Assembly: GCA_964019415.1 (NCBI GenBank) | Contig: OZ025869.1 | Coordinates: 4,342,765 to 4,406,764 of the forward strand | DNA from: Ianthella basta | Lineage: Eukaryota > Porifera > Demospongiae > Verongiida > Ianthellidae | Length of the DNA: 64,000 bases | Reading direction: 5' to 3' | The notes under the pieces: model-generated | What the model was told of the DNA's origin: nothing | Databases searched by the model: none | Seen by the model: the letters and a program-made list of their open reading frames with translations, nothing else | Translations under genes and position numbers: made by a program | Shown here: one piece after another, positions 47,038 through 58,593 of the stretch | Layout of the letters: each line of letters starts with the position of its first letter | Numbering within the stretch: position 1 is the stretch's first letter

Positions 47038-47133
47038 TAATAGCCGGAAATATTGGCGGGGTTTTAATTTGGCGGATTTTCTGAAAACCGCCAAACCGCC
47101 AAATTTAATATCCCGCCAATATTTCCTGCTATA
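47038..47133. mobile_element. Palindromic MITE-like element
   Basis: The arms atagccggaaatattggcgg (47040 on) and its near-complement ending at 47132 enclose further complementary ttaatttggcgg/ccgccaaattta blocks, so the roughly 95 bases fold almost end to end. The flanks are AT-rich (tata). The layout fits a very short foldback MITE; family unknown. Confidence 0.65.
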
Positions 47134-47757
47134 CGGTATGTCCAGATTTGAGACTTGACATACATCTTTCATGAGTGCGAGAGGGTGGTAGGGTGGGGGG
47201 TCAGCAAAGCAGTGCCACATTCTAGCGATGGTGCTGACTGTCACTCAGACTCACTGTCTGTGTGCAAGAGCACTGCCTAATCTGGTCTCGCTCCCACTCA
47301 TGAAAGTATGTATTTGATTCAACCTCTCCACAAGAAGTTGTCTCTGACCTTGAATATAGAGGGTTGCATCTAGTCTCAAGTAGCTAGAAACCTTTCCTCC
47401 ATTTCCTGGTCAACTGCCTGCACCGTTTTGTTCTGAACCCAACGAAATCGGAACTCATTGATATTCAGTAACAATGGAGCTTAGGACATTCATGCAAAGT
47501 CGCATTGTTAATGGTGAAGTGTTACAGATCAGTGCAAGAGCAATAAGATGATGTTATTCCACACAGTCTTCCTCACAATCATTACAAGAGAATGGTGGCA
47601 CCGAAGAAGATAGGATGGCAACTCAGCCTCCACTGTTCTCATGAGGTATGTTTATATGATTTCTCGGTGAGTTGAATCCCTGGAGTAGTTCTTCTACTGT
47701 CAGTGCCCATGTGCTGTTCTGAACTGTGATTCTGCTTGTCCACTGTTTTTTCTCTAG

Positions 47758-48021
47758 GAGTACTGTGTGCACACATGTACTGCGAGTGTTGAATCAGAGA
47801 CCAGTATTAGTCTTGTAGACTCTGATTTCAGTGGCACTAACTACTTGTCCTGCTCAAAGTGAGTATCACTATTCTCATTGTCTACTCCCTGATGGTGCAA
47901 AACACATTAGCAGGTAAAAACATGCTCTTGCTGTTTTTTCTCCCATTTTCTCAGGTGCAGACCTAACTACGTGATTGCTATTGAGAAAATTAACTTATTG
48001 TTTTACTTCTGTAATTCATGA
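47758..48021 (+). CDS. Last two exons of an unrecognised gene
   Basis: Exon 47758-47858 lies between tttttctctag and GTGAGT and encodes EYCVHTCTASVESETSISLV then DSDFSGTNYLSC. The next exon starts at 47955 after tttctcag and in phase gives KCRPNYVIAIEKINLLFYFC, ending at TGA 48019-48021. AATAAA follows at about 48222. Cys residues are frequent. An upstream block near 47540-47640 (SSQSLQENGGTEEDRMATQP) may be another exon. Family unknown. Confidence 0.38.
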
Positions 48022-48343
48022 GTTGTTTCTGTTGCATGCATGTACATGTATAACTTTACATTGTACTTTGGTCCATTTTGTGTTCTTTGTCTAATGTGTA
48101 CTTTCCATCATATGTATCCTTTATGTTCCTTAGTTATCTTTTGTTCTGGTTGAACTTGTCAGTTCATTTTGCACTATATCTGAGAATTGTCCATGTTTTG
48201 CATGTCTGCGTAACATAATACTGAATAAATTATAGAAATGTTCAGGATATGTCTTGGAAATGTGGAATGTAAGTGAGTGCAGCAAAGGTTCCTGATATAT
48301 AGACCAGATTTCGGGGAGCCAGGAAAATATATAATTACACTGT

Positions 48344-50702
48344 GATCACCGACTCCTGCAGTAGGATGGAGAAATGCAAACATTGCGCAACGCCCTCAAA
48401 GTGGTACCAAATTGAAGCACTCATTGCACTGAATGCATTGATGCAAGTCATCACCAGAATAACCCGTGCGTGCAGGTGTCAGAGGTCATTTGACGTCTGA
48501 GTGGAAACTGCGGAGAGCTGTGTCGCAGGAACGATAAAGGCGGTGGGGATAAAAATGCACAGGTGGGCTGTACCAATGATGTGGCATCGGATGGTGTGAC
48601 CGTCTGGTCCGTGCCATTTGCCGTTTGTGCAATATGCATATCGCGCATCTACTCGTCAGCCATTTTGAGGGTGGAGTCAAAAGTGCAAGAGTGGATGCGT
48701 CTCGCTTGGATGCATGTGTCATACAATTTGAAAGGGCGTGGTCCTTAGCACGGGCTTTTATAGCACAATAAACATACTTTACCCTAGCTGCCAAAGCCCA
48801 GCAAAAGCCTAGTGTAGGGCATACCAGATCACCGACTCCTTCTGCAGTAGGATGGAGAAATGCAAACATTGCACAACGCCCTCAAAGTGGTACCAAATTG
48901 AAGCACTTGTTGCATTGAATGCATTGATGCAAGTCATCACTGGGATAACCCGTGCGTGCAGGTGTCAGAGGTCATTTGACGTCTGAGTGGAAACTGCGGA
49001 GAGCTGTGTCGCAGGAACGATAAAGGCGGTGGGGATGAAAATGCACAGGTGGGCTGTACCAATGATGTGGCATCGGATGGTGTGACCGTCTGGTCCGTGC
49101 CATTTGCCGTTTGTGCAATATGCATATCGCGCATTTACTCGTCAGCCATTTTGAGGGTGGAGTCAAAAGTGCAAGAGTGGATGCGTCTCGCTTGGATGCA
49201 TGTGTCATACAATTTGAAAGGGCGTGGTCCTTAGCACGAGCTTTTATCGCACAATAAACATACTTTACCCTAGCTGCCAAAGCCCAGCAAAAGCCTAGTG
49301 TAGGGCATACCAGATCACCGACTCCTACTGCAGTAGGATGGAGAAATGCAAACATTGCGCAATGCCCTCAAAGTGGTACCAAATTGAAGCACTTGTTGCA
49401 CTGAATGCATTGATGCAAATCATCACTGGGATAACCTGTGCGTGCAGGTGTCAGAGGTCATTTGACGTCTGAGTGGAAATTGCGGAGAGCTGTGTCGCAG
49501 GAACGATAAAGGTGGTGGGGATGAAAATGCACAGGTGGGCTGTACCAATGATGTGGCATCAGATGGTGTGACCGTCTGGTCCATGCTATTTGCCGTTTGT
49601 GCAATACGCATATCGCGCATCTACTCGTCAGCCATTTTGAGGGTGGAGTCAAAAGTGCAAGAGTGGATGCGTCTCGCTTGGATGCATGTGTCATACAATT
49701 TGGAAGGGCGTGGTCCTTAGCACGGGCTTTTATCGCACAAAAAACATACTTAACCCTAGCTGCCAAAGCCCAGCAAAAGCCTAGTGTAGGGCATACCAGA
49801 TCACCGACTCCTACTGCAGTAGGATGGAGAAATGCAAACATTGCGCAACACCCTCAAAGTGGTACCAAATTGAAGCACTTGTTGCACTGAATACATTGAT
49901 GCAAGTCATCACTGGGATAACCCGTGTGTGCAGGAGTCAGAGGTCTTTCGACCTCTGAGTGGAAAATGCGGAGAGCTGTGTCGCAGGAACGATAAAGGCG
50001 GTGGGGATGAAAATGCACAGGTGGGCTGTACCAATGATGTGGCATCGGATGGTGCGACCATCTGGTCCGTGCCATTTGCCATTTGTGCAATACGCATATC
50101 GCGCATCTACTCGTCAGCCATTTTAAGGGTGGAGTCAAAAGTGCAAGAGTGGATGCGTCTCGCTTGGATGCATGTGTCATACAATTTGAAAGGGCGTGGT
50201 CCTTAGCACGGGCTTTTATCGCACAAAAAACATACTTTACCCTAGCTGCCAAAGCCAGCAAAAGCCTAGTGTAGGGCATACCAGATCACCGACTCCTACT
50301 GCAGTAGGATGGAGAAATGCAAACATTGCGCAACGCCCTCAAAGTGGTACCAAATTGAAGCACTCGTTGCACTGAATGCATTGATGCAAATCATCACTGG
50401 GATAATCCATGCGTGCAGGTGTCAGAGGTCATTTGACGTCTGAGTGGAAACTGCGGAGAGCTGTGTCGCAGGAACGATAAAGGTGGTGGGGATGAAAATG
50501 CACAGGTGGGCTGTACCAATGATGTAGCATCGGATGGTGCGACCATCTGGTTCGTGCCATTTGCCGTTTGTGCAATACGCATATCGCACATCTACTCGTC
50601 AGCCATTTTGAGGGTGGAGTCAAAAGTGCAAGAGTGGATGTGTCTCACTTGGATGCATGTGCCATGCAATTTGAAAGAGCGTGGTTCTTAGCACGGGCTT
50701 TT
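48344..50702. repeat. 486-base satellite, about 4.9 tandem units
   Basis: Units start at about 48344, 48829, 49315, 49801 and 50286 (gatcaccgactcctactgcag). Spacing is 486, 486, 486 and 485 bases between equivalent points. Identity is high, with scattered substitutions. The minus strand carries the same open stretch in each unit (including HPTAVGVGDLVCPTLGFCWA and CIQCNKCF), preserved partly because 486 is a multiple of three; it is probably not a gene. Confidence 0.97.
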
Positions 50703-50754
50703 AACATGCAAAAGCGTACAGTAATGGCAAAAATACACACATACAGGTGTGCTT

Positions 50755-50872
50755 TACTTGGTGGCAGGAACGACAAAGCCAGTGATGACAAAAAAGCACT
50801 GGCATGCTCTACTTGGCCATTAGCTATTTGGAACATGAGTATATGGAGTCAAAAGCCATTGTGTGATTGAGA
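50755..50872. repeat. Degenerate sixth satellite unit
   Basis: ggcaggaacgacaaagccag...aaaagcactggcatgctctac and tggagtcaaaagc echo the satellite blocks gcaggaacgataaaggcggt, aatgcacaggtgggctgtac and tggagtcaaaagtgc at much lower identity. It looks like an old edge unit. Confidence 0.55.
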
Positions 50873-51170
50873 ATCGAGTCAAAATAAACACAGTTGGCCA
50901 TATCACTAGGGGCATTGACTAATATTAGGCGTTAGGGTTAGGGTTAAAGTCAGGGGTAGGGTTGGGTGGGATATGGGTGGTTTTGTTTACAAACATGCAT
51001 CACAAGGGGGATATCATAACTTCTGGTCATGCTAATGAGCCACAACTTCCTGTGCTACAACAGCAATGTTATGCAAGTTTACATCAACTCCAATGCAAAC
51101 GACACACATAAAGCGTGTTTCAGCCAATGCCAGGCCATCATCAGGTTTGCTGGGTGTGAAGTGCAGAGCT

Positions 51171-52153
51171 ACAGTGTGTGACAATATACAGTATGTGACA
51201 ATATAACGTTAACGTTCCATTCCCTTTTCGTTTCGTTTAAAATGAATGATTTGTCCTTTCTACGGTGCGTTGTACAGTCCGAAAGATGGAAACAAAAGTA
51301 ACGGTTTAGTGTGCTGGAACAGTGGGGAAACGAAACGGTTCAGTGGGCCTCTAGCAATTAGGCGCTGGCAAAACGACTTCACGCGCATTCCTCGAGCTTG
51401 TCCGACGAGTAGTGATAGCAGCAGCACTCGCAGGCATCGTATTCTCCCACTGGCATCCTTAACGCGCGGTGATATCAACGTATCAAACCATCTGGAACCA
51501 TTGCGTACGTCTTTCATTTGATTTGACCGATGGTACTGGGTGTTCTCCATCATTCTATAAAAACGGACATTCCGTTCGTTTTATACAATAGAATATTAAA
51601 GTTATATTGTCACATACTATAATGTCAGCGTTCTGTTTACATGAAACACTGGAAATACGGAGCATGTTTTACCATTGTACGGTAGAAATACCCATTTATA
51701 TGGAAAGATAGTATTGCACATTACTGAATAGTAAATGATCAAGAGATTGAGTACAATGATTAAGAGATGGTTTGGTGGCAAATGAACGATTGAGATGGTT
51801 CGGCACAAACAAATGGTGGCCAACAGTTGGGCGCAGACAGGAGACTCACGTACAAATAGTTTGTGCTCGCTCCAGTTTTGTCCTGTACATCTCGGCTGCT
51901 TGTCAAGTACTCCAAATTTGTGCCAAACTGTTTCAATGGTGCCTGTGCAAATAGTCCCTATCTCGTACAAATTATTTTGTTCCATAACTGTTTCATTCTG
52001 CCTAACAACCATTCATACCTTAAAGACTAAAGGAAACAGAACAAAGAGAAAAGAGTACGAAACGGTCGATTTATTCCATCTAAATGGAACGGAACAAAAA
52101 CAGAATGTTAACCTCACTGTCACATACGGTACAGTATGGGACAGTATAATATT
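51171..52153. mobile_element. Possible terminal-inverted-repeat DNA element, non-autonomous
   Basis: The left arm (51171-51217) contains acagtatgtgacaatataac and gttaacgttcc. The right arm (52101-52153), reverse-complemented, reads accgtatgtgacagtgaggt then taacattctg. A third inverted copy of agtatgtgacaatataac lies inside at 51601-51622. Arms are imperfect and no target duplication was identified. Internal open frames are short and unrecognised. Confidence 0.38.
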
Positions 52154-52292
52154 ACTGTTTCACTCATTATTACGGCAAAGGTTAAACTGTACTACAGTTT
52201 ATCCGTGTTTGTACCATAAATCTGCGTATAGGTAGCCTTACAGGCTGACATTTGCTTGTAAACAGTAACTATTTCTTCCATGTACATAGCTT

Positions 52293-53405
52293 AGGGCACA
52301 CACAGATGCAGACTAAAGTGCACAGAGAGGCAAACTACAGTACACACAGAGGAAGACTAAGGCACACAAGGGTAAACTAAGGAACATAGAGGCAGACTGG
52401 GGACACACACATAGGCAGACTATAGGGCACACACACACACAGGCAGATTAGGGCACACAGACACAGACTAGGACACAGAAAGACAGGCTAGGGTACACAG
52501 AGAGGCAGATTAGGGCACACAGAGGCAGACAAGAGCACAGAGAGGCAAAGCACGGTAGACACAGAGGTAGACTAGGACACACAGAGAGACAGAGCAGGGT
52601 ACACAGAGGCAGACTTGGACGAACACAGTGGCAGACTATAGGGCACACGCACAGAGGCAGATTAGGGCACACAGAGAGGCAGACTAGGGCACAGAGAGGA
52701 AGACTAGGGCGTAGAGAGGGGCACACTAGGGCGCACAATGAAACAGACTAGGGCACAGAGAGGCAAACTACGGTACACACAGAGGAAGACTAGGACACAC
52801 AGTGAGACAGAATATAGGGCACAGATAGGCAGATTAGGGAACATAGAGGCAGACTGGGGACACACACAGAGGCAGATTAGGGCACACAGACTAGGGCACA
52901 GAGAGACAGGCTAGGGCACACAGAGAGGCAGACTACGGTACACACAGAGGAAGAGTAGGACAAACAGAGAGATAGAGTAGGGCACAGAGAGGCAGATTAG
53001 GGCGAACACAGAGGCACAGAGAATAACTAGGGCACAGAGAGTAAGGCTAGGGCGCACAGAGGCAGACAAGGGCACATAGAGGCAAACCACGGTAGACACA
53101 GAGGTAGACTAAGACACACAGAGAGACAGAGCAGGGTACACAGAGAGGCAGACCAGGGCGAACACAGAGGCAGACTAGAGTGCACAGGGAGACAGGCTAG
53201 GGCACACAGAGGCAGACTAGGGCGTACAGAGAGGCAGACTAGGAGGCACAGGGAGACATACTAGGGTACACAGAATCAAACTACGGCGCACAGAGACACA
53301 GAGTAGGGCAAGAAAAACAGACTAAGGTACACGCAGAGGCATGGCACACAGAGGAAAACTAGGGCGCACAGAGGCAGCCTAAGGCACATACGGAGGTAGA
53401 CTATG
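52293..53405. repeat. Degenerate minisatellite of about 20 bases, 1.1 kb
   Basis: Over 50 diverged copies of units such as gggcacacagaggcagacta, with internal variation in length (acagagaggcaga, cacacacagagg). Minus-strand Leu/Cys/Val-rich frames follow from the repeat and are not genes. Confidence 0.95.
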
Positions 53406-53409
53406 GGAC

Positions 53410-54349
53410 TGACCTTTAAGTTTCTTTTTCCGTACCTGCCACCCTTACAATGATATCCTATTTGCATTCAGTAGGGTCTTCCGTTCCGGCATGCCTAGTC
53501 GCTGCCTATTGACCCATGGCTCCGAAGTTCTATAAACTCTTGGAGGTTGTTCTGAAGATCTTGAAATACAATTTTCCAATTGTACAGGCGTTCCCTTCCT
53601 TGTGAATAGAAGGATTAATAGGATGGAAAATACAAAGAAATGCTCCATATCTGGTAGATTCAGCGGCCATTTTGTATGCCAACTGCGCATTGTCAGAGGA
53701 GGTGGCCACGATTCTGATTGCGCAACCCATTTATGACGTCACCGAGTAAGAATAATACTACACGTATGTTGCACGATTGCTGCAAGCGACCAGGAAAGGA
53801 GTAAGTTGGCAGTTTCTTACGTGTCATTCCTGCAGAAGGGGTGATCAGTTTTGCATACCTTCTTCGTGCTTCCTGCTATCTTCGCTTGCACGTGAAGAAG
53901 CTCCCTTTTTCTCCGCCGTCTACCGCCTCAGCGACATAGGGGTAGGGGAGGGGTAGAAGCAATTTTAGATTCTGCTTAAGCAGCGCTTTCGAATGGTGTG
54001 CAATGTATGCGAATACCTGCAAGCTCGAGCGAGAAAGCCAGGGTCGCCCTACAGTACAGAATAATATTTACAGTGTGTATTGTGGCAGTGTGTATGTGTA
54101 TAAATTTGCTATGCGCGTGCTTTCCGGACACAGTCACGTGATACGTGGCCACCCTCCTCTGGCGCATTGTAATGTATATACAATGAATACAATCAATGAG
54201 ATTATGAATATGATTATATATTCATTACCTGAGTTAACAAGGTTTAACAACACTGTTAACTAAAAACTCTGTTAAACCCTGTTAACTAAGCTGTTACTGC
54301 AAGTTAACAAGAACTTGTTAAACCTTGTTAACTAAGGGCATTGGTGCAG
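53410..54349. other. No confident gene; possible minus-strand promoter and start
   Basis: A CRE-type site tgacgtca sits at 53734. About 60 bases downstream on the minus strand an ATG in good context (aaaATGGCcg, near 53675) opens 47 codons beginning MAAESTRYGAFLCIFHPINP. This could be the first exon of a gene disrupted by the array, but no further exon is visible. At 54235-54345 there are repeated gttaac/aagttaac palindromic words. Confidence 0.3.
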
Positions 54350-54397
54350 TGTTAACCTCGTTCAATATCGTGTGCTCGTATAACTTTTACTACATTT

Positions 54398-54990
54398 CAG
54401 TGTATACTTTCATGAGTAAGCCGTTGCTCCTGAACAGAAGATTCATTGGGCATCCCCAAGCTTGCTTTGGATAGGTATACTGCTTGAGGTAATTGGGGGC
54501 CAAACTGTGCCTTCCTCCAGGGTTTTCTCATATAGCAAACACCTGTAGTCCCTATCCTTTCCCACCAACAGTTGCAGAGCATCATGGGCTTGTCATACGC
54601 CTTCAGCTTCCTGGTTACAACTAGGTACCTCCTCAGCTTATTGGATTCATCAGTTGTTATGACAGATGCTTTCAATGTCTTTTAGTGGGCCCTTGCAAAT
54701 GCTTCACAGTCATCCAACAATGATGTATCTTCTTGCTGTTGAACCAACTTCCTCGCTACTTCATGGATAGGAGTGTGCATGAGAGAGGGGCCTGATTCCA
54801 ATGTGCACACTGCCTTAGAACATTGCTAATTGTGAATGCATTCCTATCATTAGTGTGTTAGCCATGTAGTTAGCTAGGTAGCTGCAGTTGGTAGTTTCCT
54901 ACTATGGCTCATCCCATTTTATAGATGCTGTTGCAGTCCAGTGAGCTGCTCTATAACTATGTACAGCTCAGTTATGGAGGTTTGAAAATG
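54398..54990. repeat. L segment at the start of M4
   Basis: Copy of 30297-30885 with the same minus-strand open frame (54675-54397), slightly longer at its start. Here it is followed by 0.5 kb of other sequence before the LINE piece. Confidence 0.85.
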
Positions 54991-55012
54991 GTGCGTGGGT
55001 AGCTATCCCGTG

Positions 55013-55312
55013 TCATGTACAAATAATATGCATGTATGCATATATGTAGAAGTAAAAGTGAATGAATTCTAAATAGAAATGCATCCAGTCAGTTGGATGT
55101 GATGGCTGTGTTGTAGTGAAGAGTAGGGCCTCATTTGAGATGGGTGGGGCTACAAAAGTGAGGGGTGGGGCTGACCCTAGGTTGGTGTGCATGGGTGGTC
55201 CATTGAGGTCACTCTGAGGTGCTGGAAGAGCTGTGGATGGGAAGGAACCATGTACATGGGAGTAAAGTGACCCACCATCAGTGGTGTACATCGGCAACAG
55301 CACAGACAACAC
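55013..55312 (-). other. Pro-rich open frame between L segment and LINE in M4
   Basis: A 99-codon minus-strand frame with Pro/Ser/Thr-rich sequence (PSTALPAPQSDLNGPPMHTN). Only M4 has this stretch. Unrecognised and possibly chance. Confidence 0.22.
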
Positions 55313-55360
55313 ACTCAGTGCAAATGATAGAGAGATGAGTTAGATCAAGAACACTATTGT

Positions 55361-55404
55361 GTGTGTGGGGGGGGTGTGGGGGTGTGGGTGTGGGTGTGTG
55401 TGTG
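55361..55404 (+). repeat. G-rich tract, possible quadruplex
   Basis: tgtgtgtgtgggggggggtg-type sequence with at least four G runs of three or more (ggggggggg, ggggg, ggg, ggg) within about 45 bases. Confidence 0.8.
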
Positions 55405-55544
55405 CGTTGAAGAGTCCATCTCTCTGTGGACTGTATCTGCTATTGTGTAAATGTGCATGCTACTAGTCCACTGTTGCATGAATGGTGTTGAAGACACCAT
55501 ATGTATAATTTTCATTGTCAGTTCAGAATGATCAATTCAATAGA

Positions 55545-56120
55545 TATTAAGAGACACATTAGTATAGATAGCAACACCTCCACCGTGGTGATGACGATCT
55601 TTCCTATGGATATTGAATCCAGGAATTGCAAGCAACGAATCTTTGACACTGGAATCCAGCCAGGTTTCAGACATGGTGGCTAGGATTGTCAGAAGAGTGG
55701 GTACTGACAAACTCGGTCACTTGATCAAGGTTCCCCATGAGACTACGGACATTTAGATGAGTAATGTTGAACAATAAGTGTGAGGATACCAGTGAGGTTG
55801 GTGATGCGACTGCAGAGGCTGGTTGTATGCTCTCTATAAACAGACTGTCATCATACCTGGGTAGGGCACAGTTGGCACAAGACTACAAGTTGCTGCTCTT
55901 AGACAGCTGACTATATAGCGGATCGTTTATACCCTCACATTTGGCGTGGTACCAACGGTCACAGGTATCACACAGAAATCACTTCTGATTTACCTTCACT
56001 GGAGTGGTCGGGCATCTCCTCGCGGAAGCAACCTCGCTGGGGCAAACAGCACTTCTTTGCGGTCCTCGCAGTCCCCACTGCTGGCACGTCCATACGTACT
56101 CCGCAATACCAGAAGACAGA
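55545..56120 (-). mobile_element. LINE fragment: PHD finger plus endonuclease start, in M4
   Basis: Same piece as in M3, with small differences (about 55672-55690) in the endonuclease part. It is preceded on the left by sequence not shared with M3, so the two copies have independent left junctions or one has been rearranged. Confidence 0.7.
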
Positions 56121-56478
56121 ACCACAGACATGTGATCGTCAGACAGAAACTTAGAGACCATCTACGCTCTCTCCGACAGTACATCACTTCAAGAACAGTT
56201 CAGCAATTACAAACCCAAGCGCTTTCCGTTCTACTGACTCTGAAAGGCTCAAAGGTGGCTACAGTGTGATTGTGTACTGCTGCGCCACCGCTAATAAACT
56301 TGTTAAATATACACTTATGCATCCGTGGTTTAAGGCACTTTCACACTGTTGACATAGCTACAGTAAAATCTAGCTATATGCCGCTAAGCTACAAATATTT
56401 GGCCTAAGCCATCTTGCTTTTGGCTTGCTCATTTGTTTAGTTCACTTATTTCTCTTTTCTTGATAGGTAGCTATAGAC

Positions 56479-57376
56479 ATGGCACCGTTTAGGTGGCCAG
56501 AAACAAAACATGATATAGCCCTGGCAACTGAGGTGGCTGCAAGACGTCCACAGCGTCCCCAAGATTGGGATGGCATTGCTGCTACACTGTCTCAGCATTT
56601 TTCGACTAGAATTGAGTTTTCAACGAGAATCAAGTTAACCTTACTGGCAAGGGTTGTAAAGACAGGCTAAAGCTGCTAATTCAGAAGTACAAGGGAGAGG
56701 ATGCCCGGTCACTAAAGTGGTAGGTTTCATGCTGGGCATAGGTGCATGTTAGATTGTCAATTAAGTAGCACTGACATTCTTCCTTTTTGTGTTAAAGCTG
56801 TGATTTGGTATGCTGTGCTTATAGATCTGGTACTGAGGAAGACTACTCTGAGCTTGCTCAGTTACTAAAAGACATTCACACATACATGTGTGATTTAGAG
56901 GAAACCAGAGCTAGAGAAAAAGGACAAAAAGAAAAAAAAGGATCTTGATGAAAGAACACAGGCTGAGGATATGATGAGGGCAGCTATGGAGGGCTTGGTA
57001 AAGTCCTCCACCTTAGGCAAACGTGGTCGGGAAAAATCAAGCGACTCTCCTGCTGAGATATCTTCTGCAGATTATTCCGTGGTGGATCTGGATGACGACC
57101 TTTCAGAGGACACCCCTTCAAAGAAGAAAGGCAAGGATAAACCAAATAAGTGGCAACCGTAAACTTTCCAAAGTTACCACTATTGAAATGCTAGATAAGA
57201 AATTTCAACGAAAGGCTGCACTGCAAGATAAGGAACTTGACCTGAGGAAGTTTGATCTGGAGTTACAGGCAAGGAAACTGGAAGTTGAGGAAGAAGAACG
57301 AAAGTTGAGACTACAAATGGAACTGCAAGAATGCCAGGTGATGATGGATTTCATAAAGAAATACATGGATCAGTAA
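56479..57376 (+). pseudogene. Trihelix (Myb/SANT-like) plus coiled-coil gene, M4 copy, best preserved
   Basis: Starts MAPFRWPETKHDIALATEVA after gtagctatagac. The trihelix third helix is visible in another frame as GKGCKDRLKLLIQKYKGED. An extra ctta in taaccttactggc, present in M1, M2 and M4, separates the two frames. A 107-base intron follows (exon end ...SLK at about 56717, acceptor gtgcttatag at 56824). The next exon reads SGTEEDYSELAQLL. The C-terminus, in a further frame, is a long coiled coil (RKLEVEEEERKLRLQMELQE) ending YMDQ at 57376. AATAAA lies at 57550. The family suggests a DNA-binding partner of a DNA transposon; that role is inference. Confidence 0.6.
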
Positions 57377-58593
57377 TTGGACTCGTGATGCATCTACTTA
57401 CTTCATGCACTTATATTACTTTTTATGATTATGTATACATAACTTGCACTTGTAGACCCATGCTGACCATACATGCTTTGTTAATTTATTGTGTTATTCA
57501 CGAGACTGTAATTTTTTTGATATTGTGTGGTTATTGTGCATGTGAATTGAATAAATATGTTTCTAGTGAGGGGACCCATACAAGCATGTCTGGCAGTTAG
57601 TTAAAACAGATGCAGCCAATGGGCTGCAATAGAATTTTCTGGTTCTTTTTAAAATGAAGAAAAGCAACATACTGGAGGATTTTGTTAAAGCACTTTAGCC
57701 TGAGGGCTTGCACTCCTTAGATGAGTTGAATGGATCATCCTCAAGCTCCGAATACCTCATCTTCTCTAATGGCAGAGAAGGACATTGAGAGCATCAGAAT
57801 GTCTCCGATATGTATGATAAAGGTTTAATTCTTACCAGTGGAGATCCAATAGGAATACATGGTTTCCACCAATTAGGTTCAAGCCCACTCTTCCTGATGT
57901 CATTGAAACTATGAGTACTTAAGGTTAGCTAGCTCCTTCATTGAAATGACGCTGTCTGTCCTGTCTGCAACAGCCGCTTAGCCATCCAAGAGGAATACAG
58001 TTACGGTTAGCCTGCTCCTTCATTGAACTGACGCTGTCTGTCCTGCTGTCTGTAACACCGCTTTGCCCATTGAACCCTGCCACAAGAGCTTCTCCACTAC
58101 GGTCATCGTGCTGGTAATAGTGCGGCCACCTGCACATTTCAGCTGTGATGGCATCCTGCTCTAAGCAAGGGATGCATGCATTTTATCAGCAAATCATCCT
58201 AATTTGCATGTTTAAACACATTGAAAACTCCTGCCCTGCCTTGATGTGCTGGGCACTAAGCTTCCACTCTGAGCCCAATGTGCAACGGTGATCAGGCTAA
58301 CGTAACGGCCTGGGTCATTGAGCAGCCTGCTGATAAGTTGTTAGCTGCACAGAAATGTAAACAATGGTCATCGAGTGCCAGCAAAGGGAAAAAAGGAAGT
58401 AGAAGTTTTGTACAGTCGACAATAAGCAGGGCAGGCAATCTCAGCCACCTTAACGTTCCTTTCAGGTGGGTCTTTCTTGGATTAGAAGATTTATTCACAT
58501 TTAGTTGGAACTTCACTAGGACTTAGCAAGCCATGGCAAATGACGTTATATAATTCCTCTTGGTAGGTTCTCTGCACCAATTTCCCTCTCAGT

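Noticed and set aside
48344-50702. Regular repeat array considered as a CRISPR array
   Set aside because: The whole 486-base unit repeats with no unique spacers, and the surrounding genes are spliced eukaryotic genes.
50931-50946. Telomere-type ttagggttaggg, and ctaaccctaaccc near 5440 and 45898
   Set aside because: Only two or so repeats in each place, so these are not telomeric arrays; they may be small repair scars.
51125-51165. tcagccaatgccaggccatcatcagg, reminiscent of sequence downstream of some reverse transcriptases
   Set aside because: Too short and with no reverse transcriptase nearby.
52448-53467. Leu/Cys/Val-rich minus-strand frames that look like membrane proteins
   Set aside because: They follow the degenerate minisatellite unit and end where the repeat ends.
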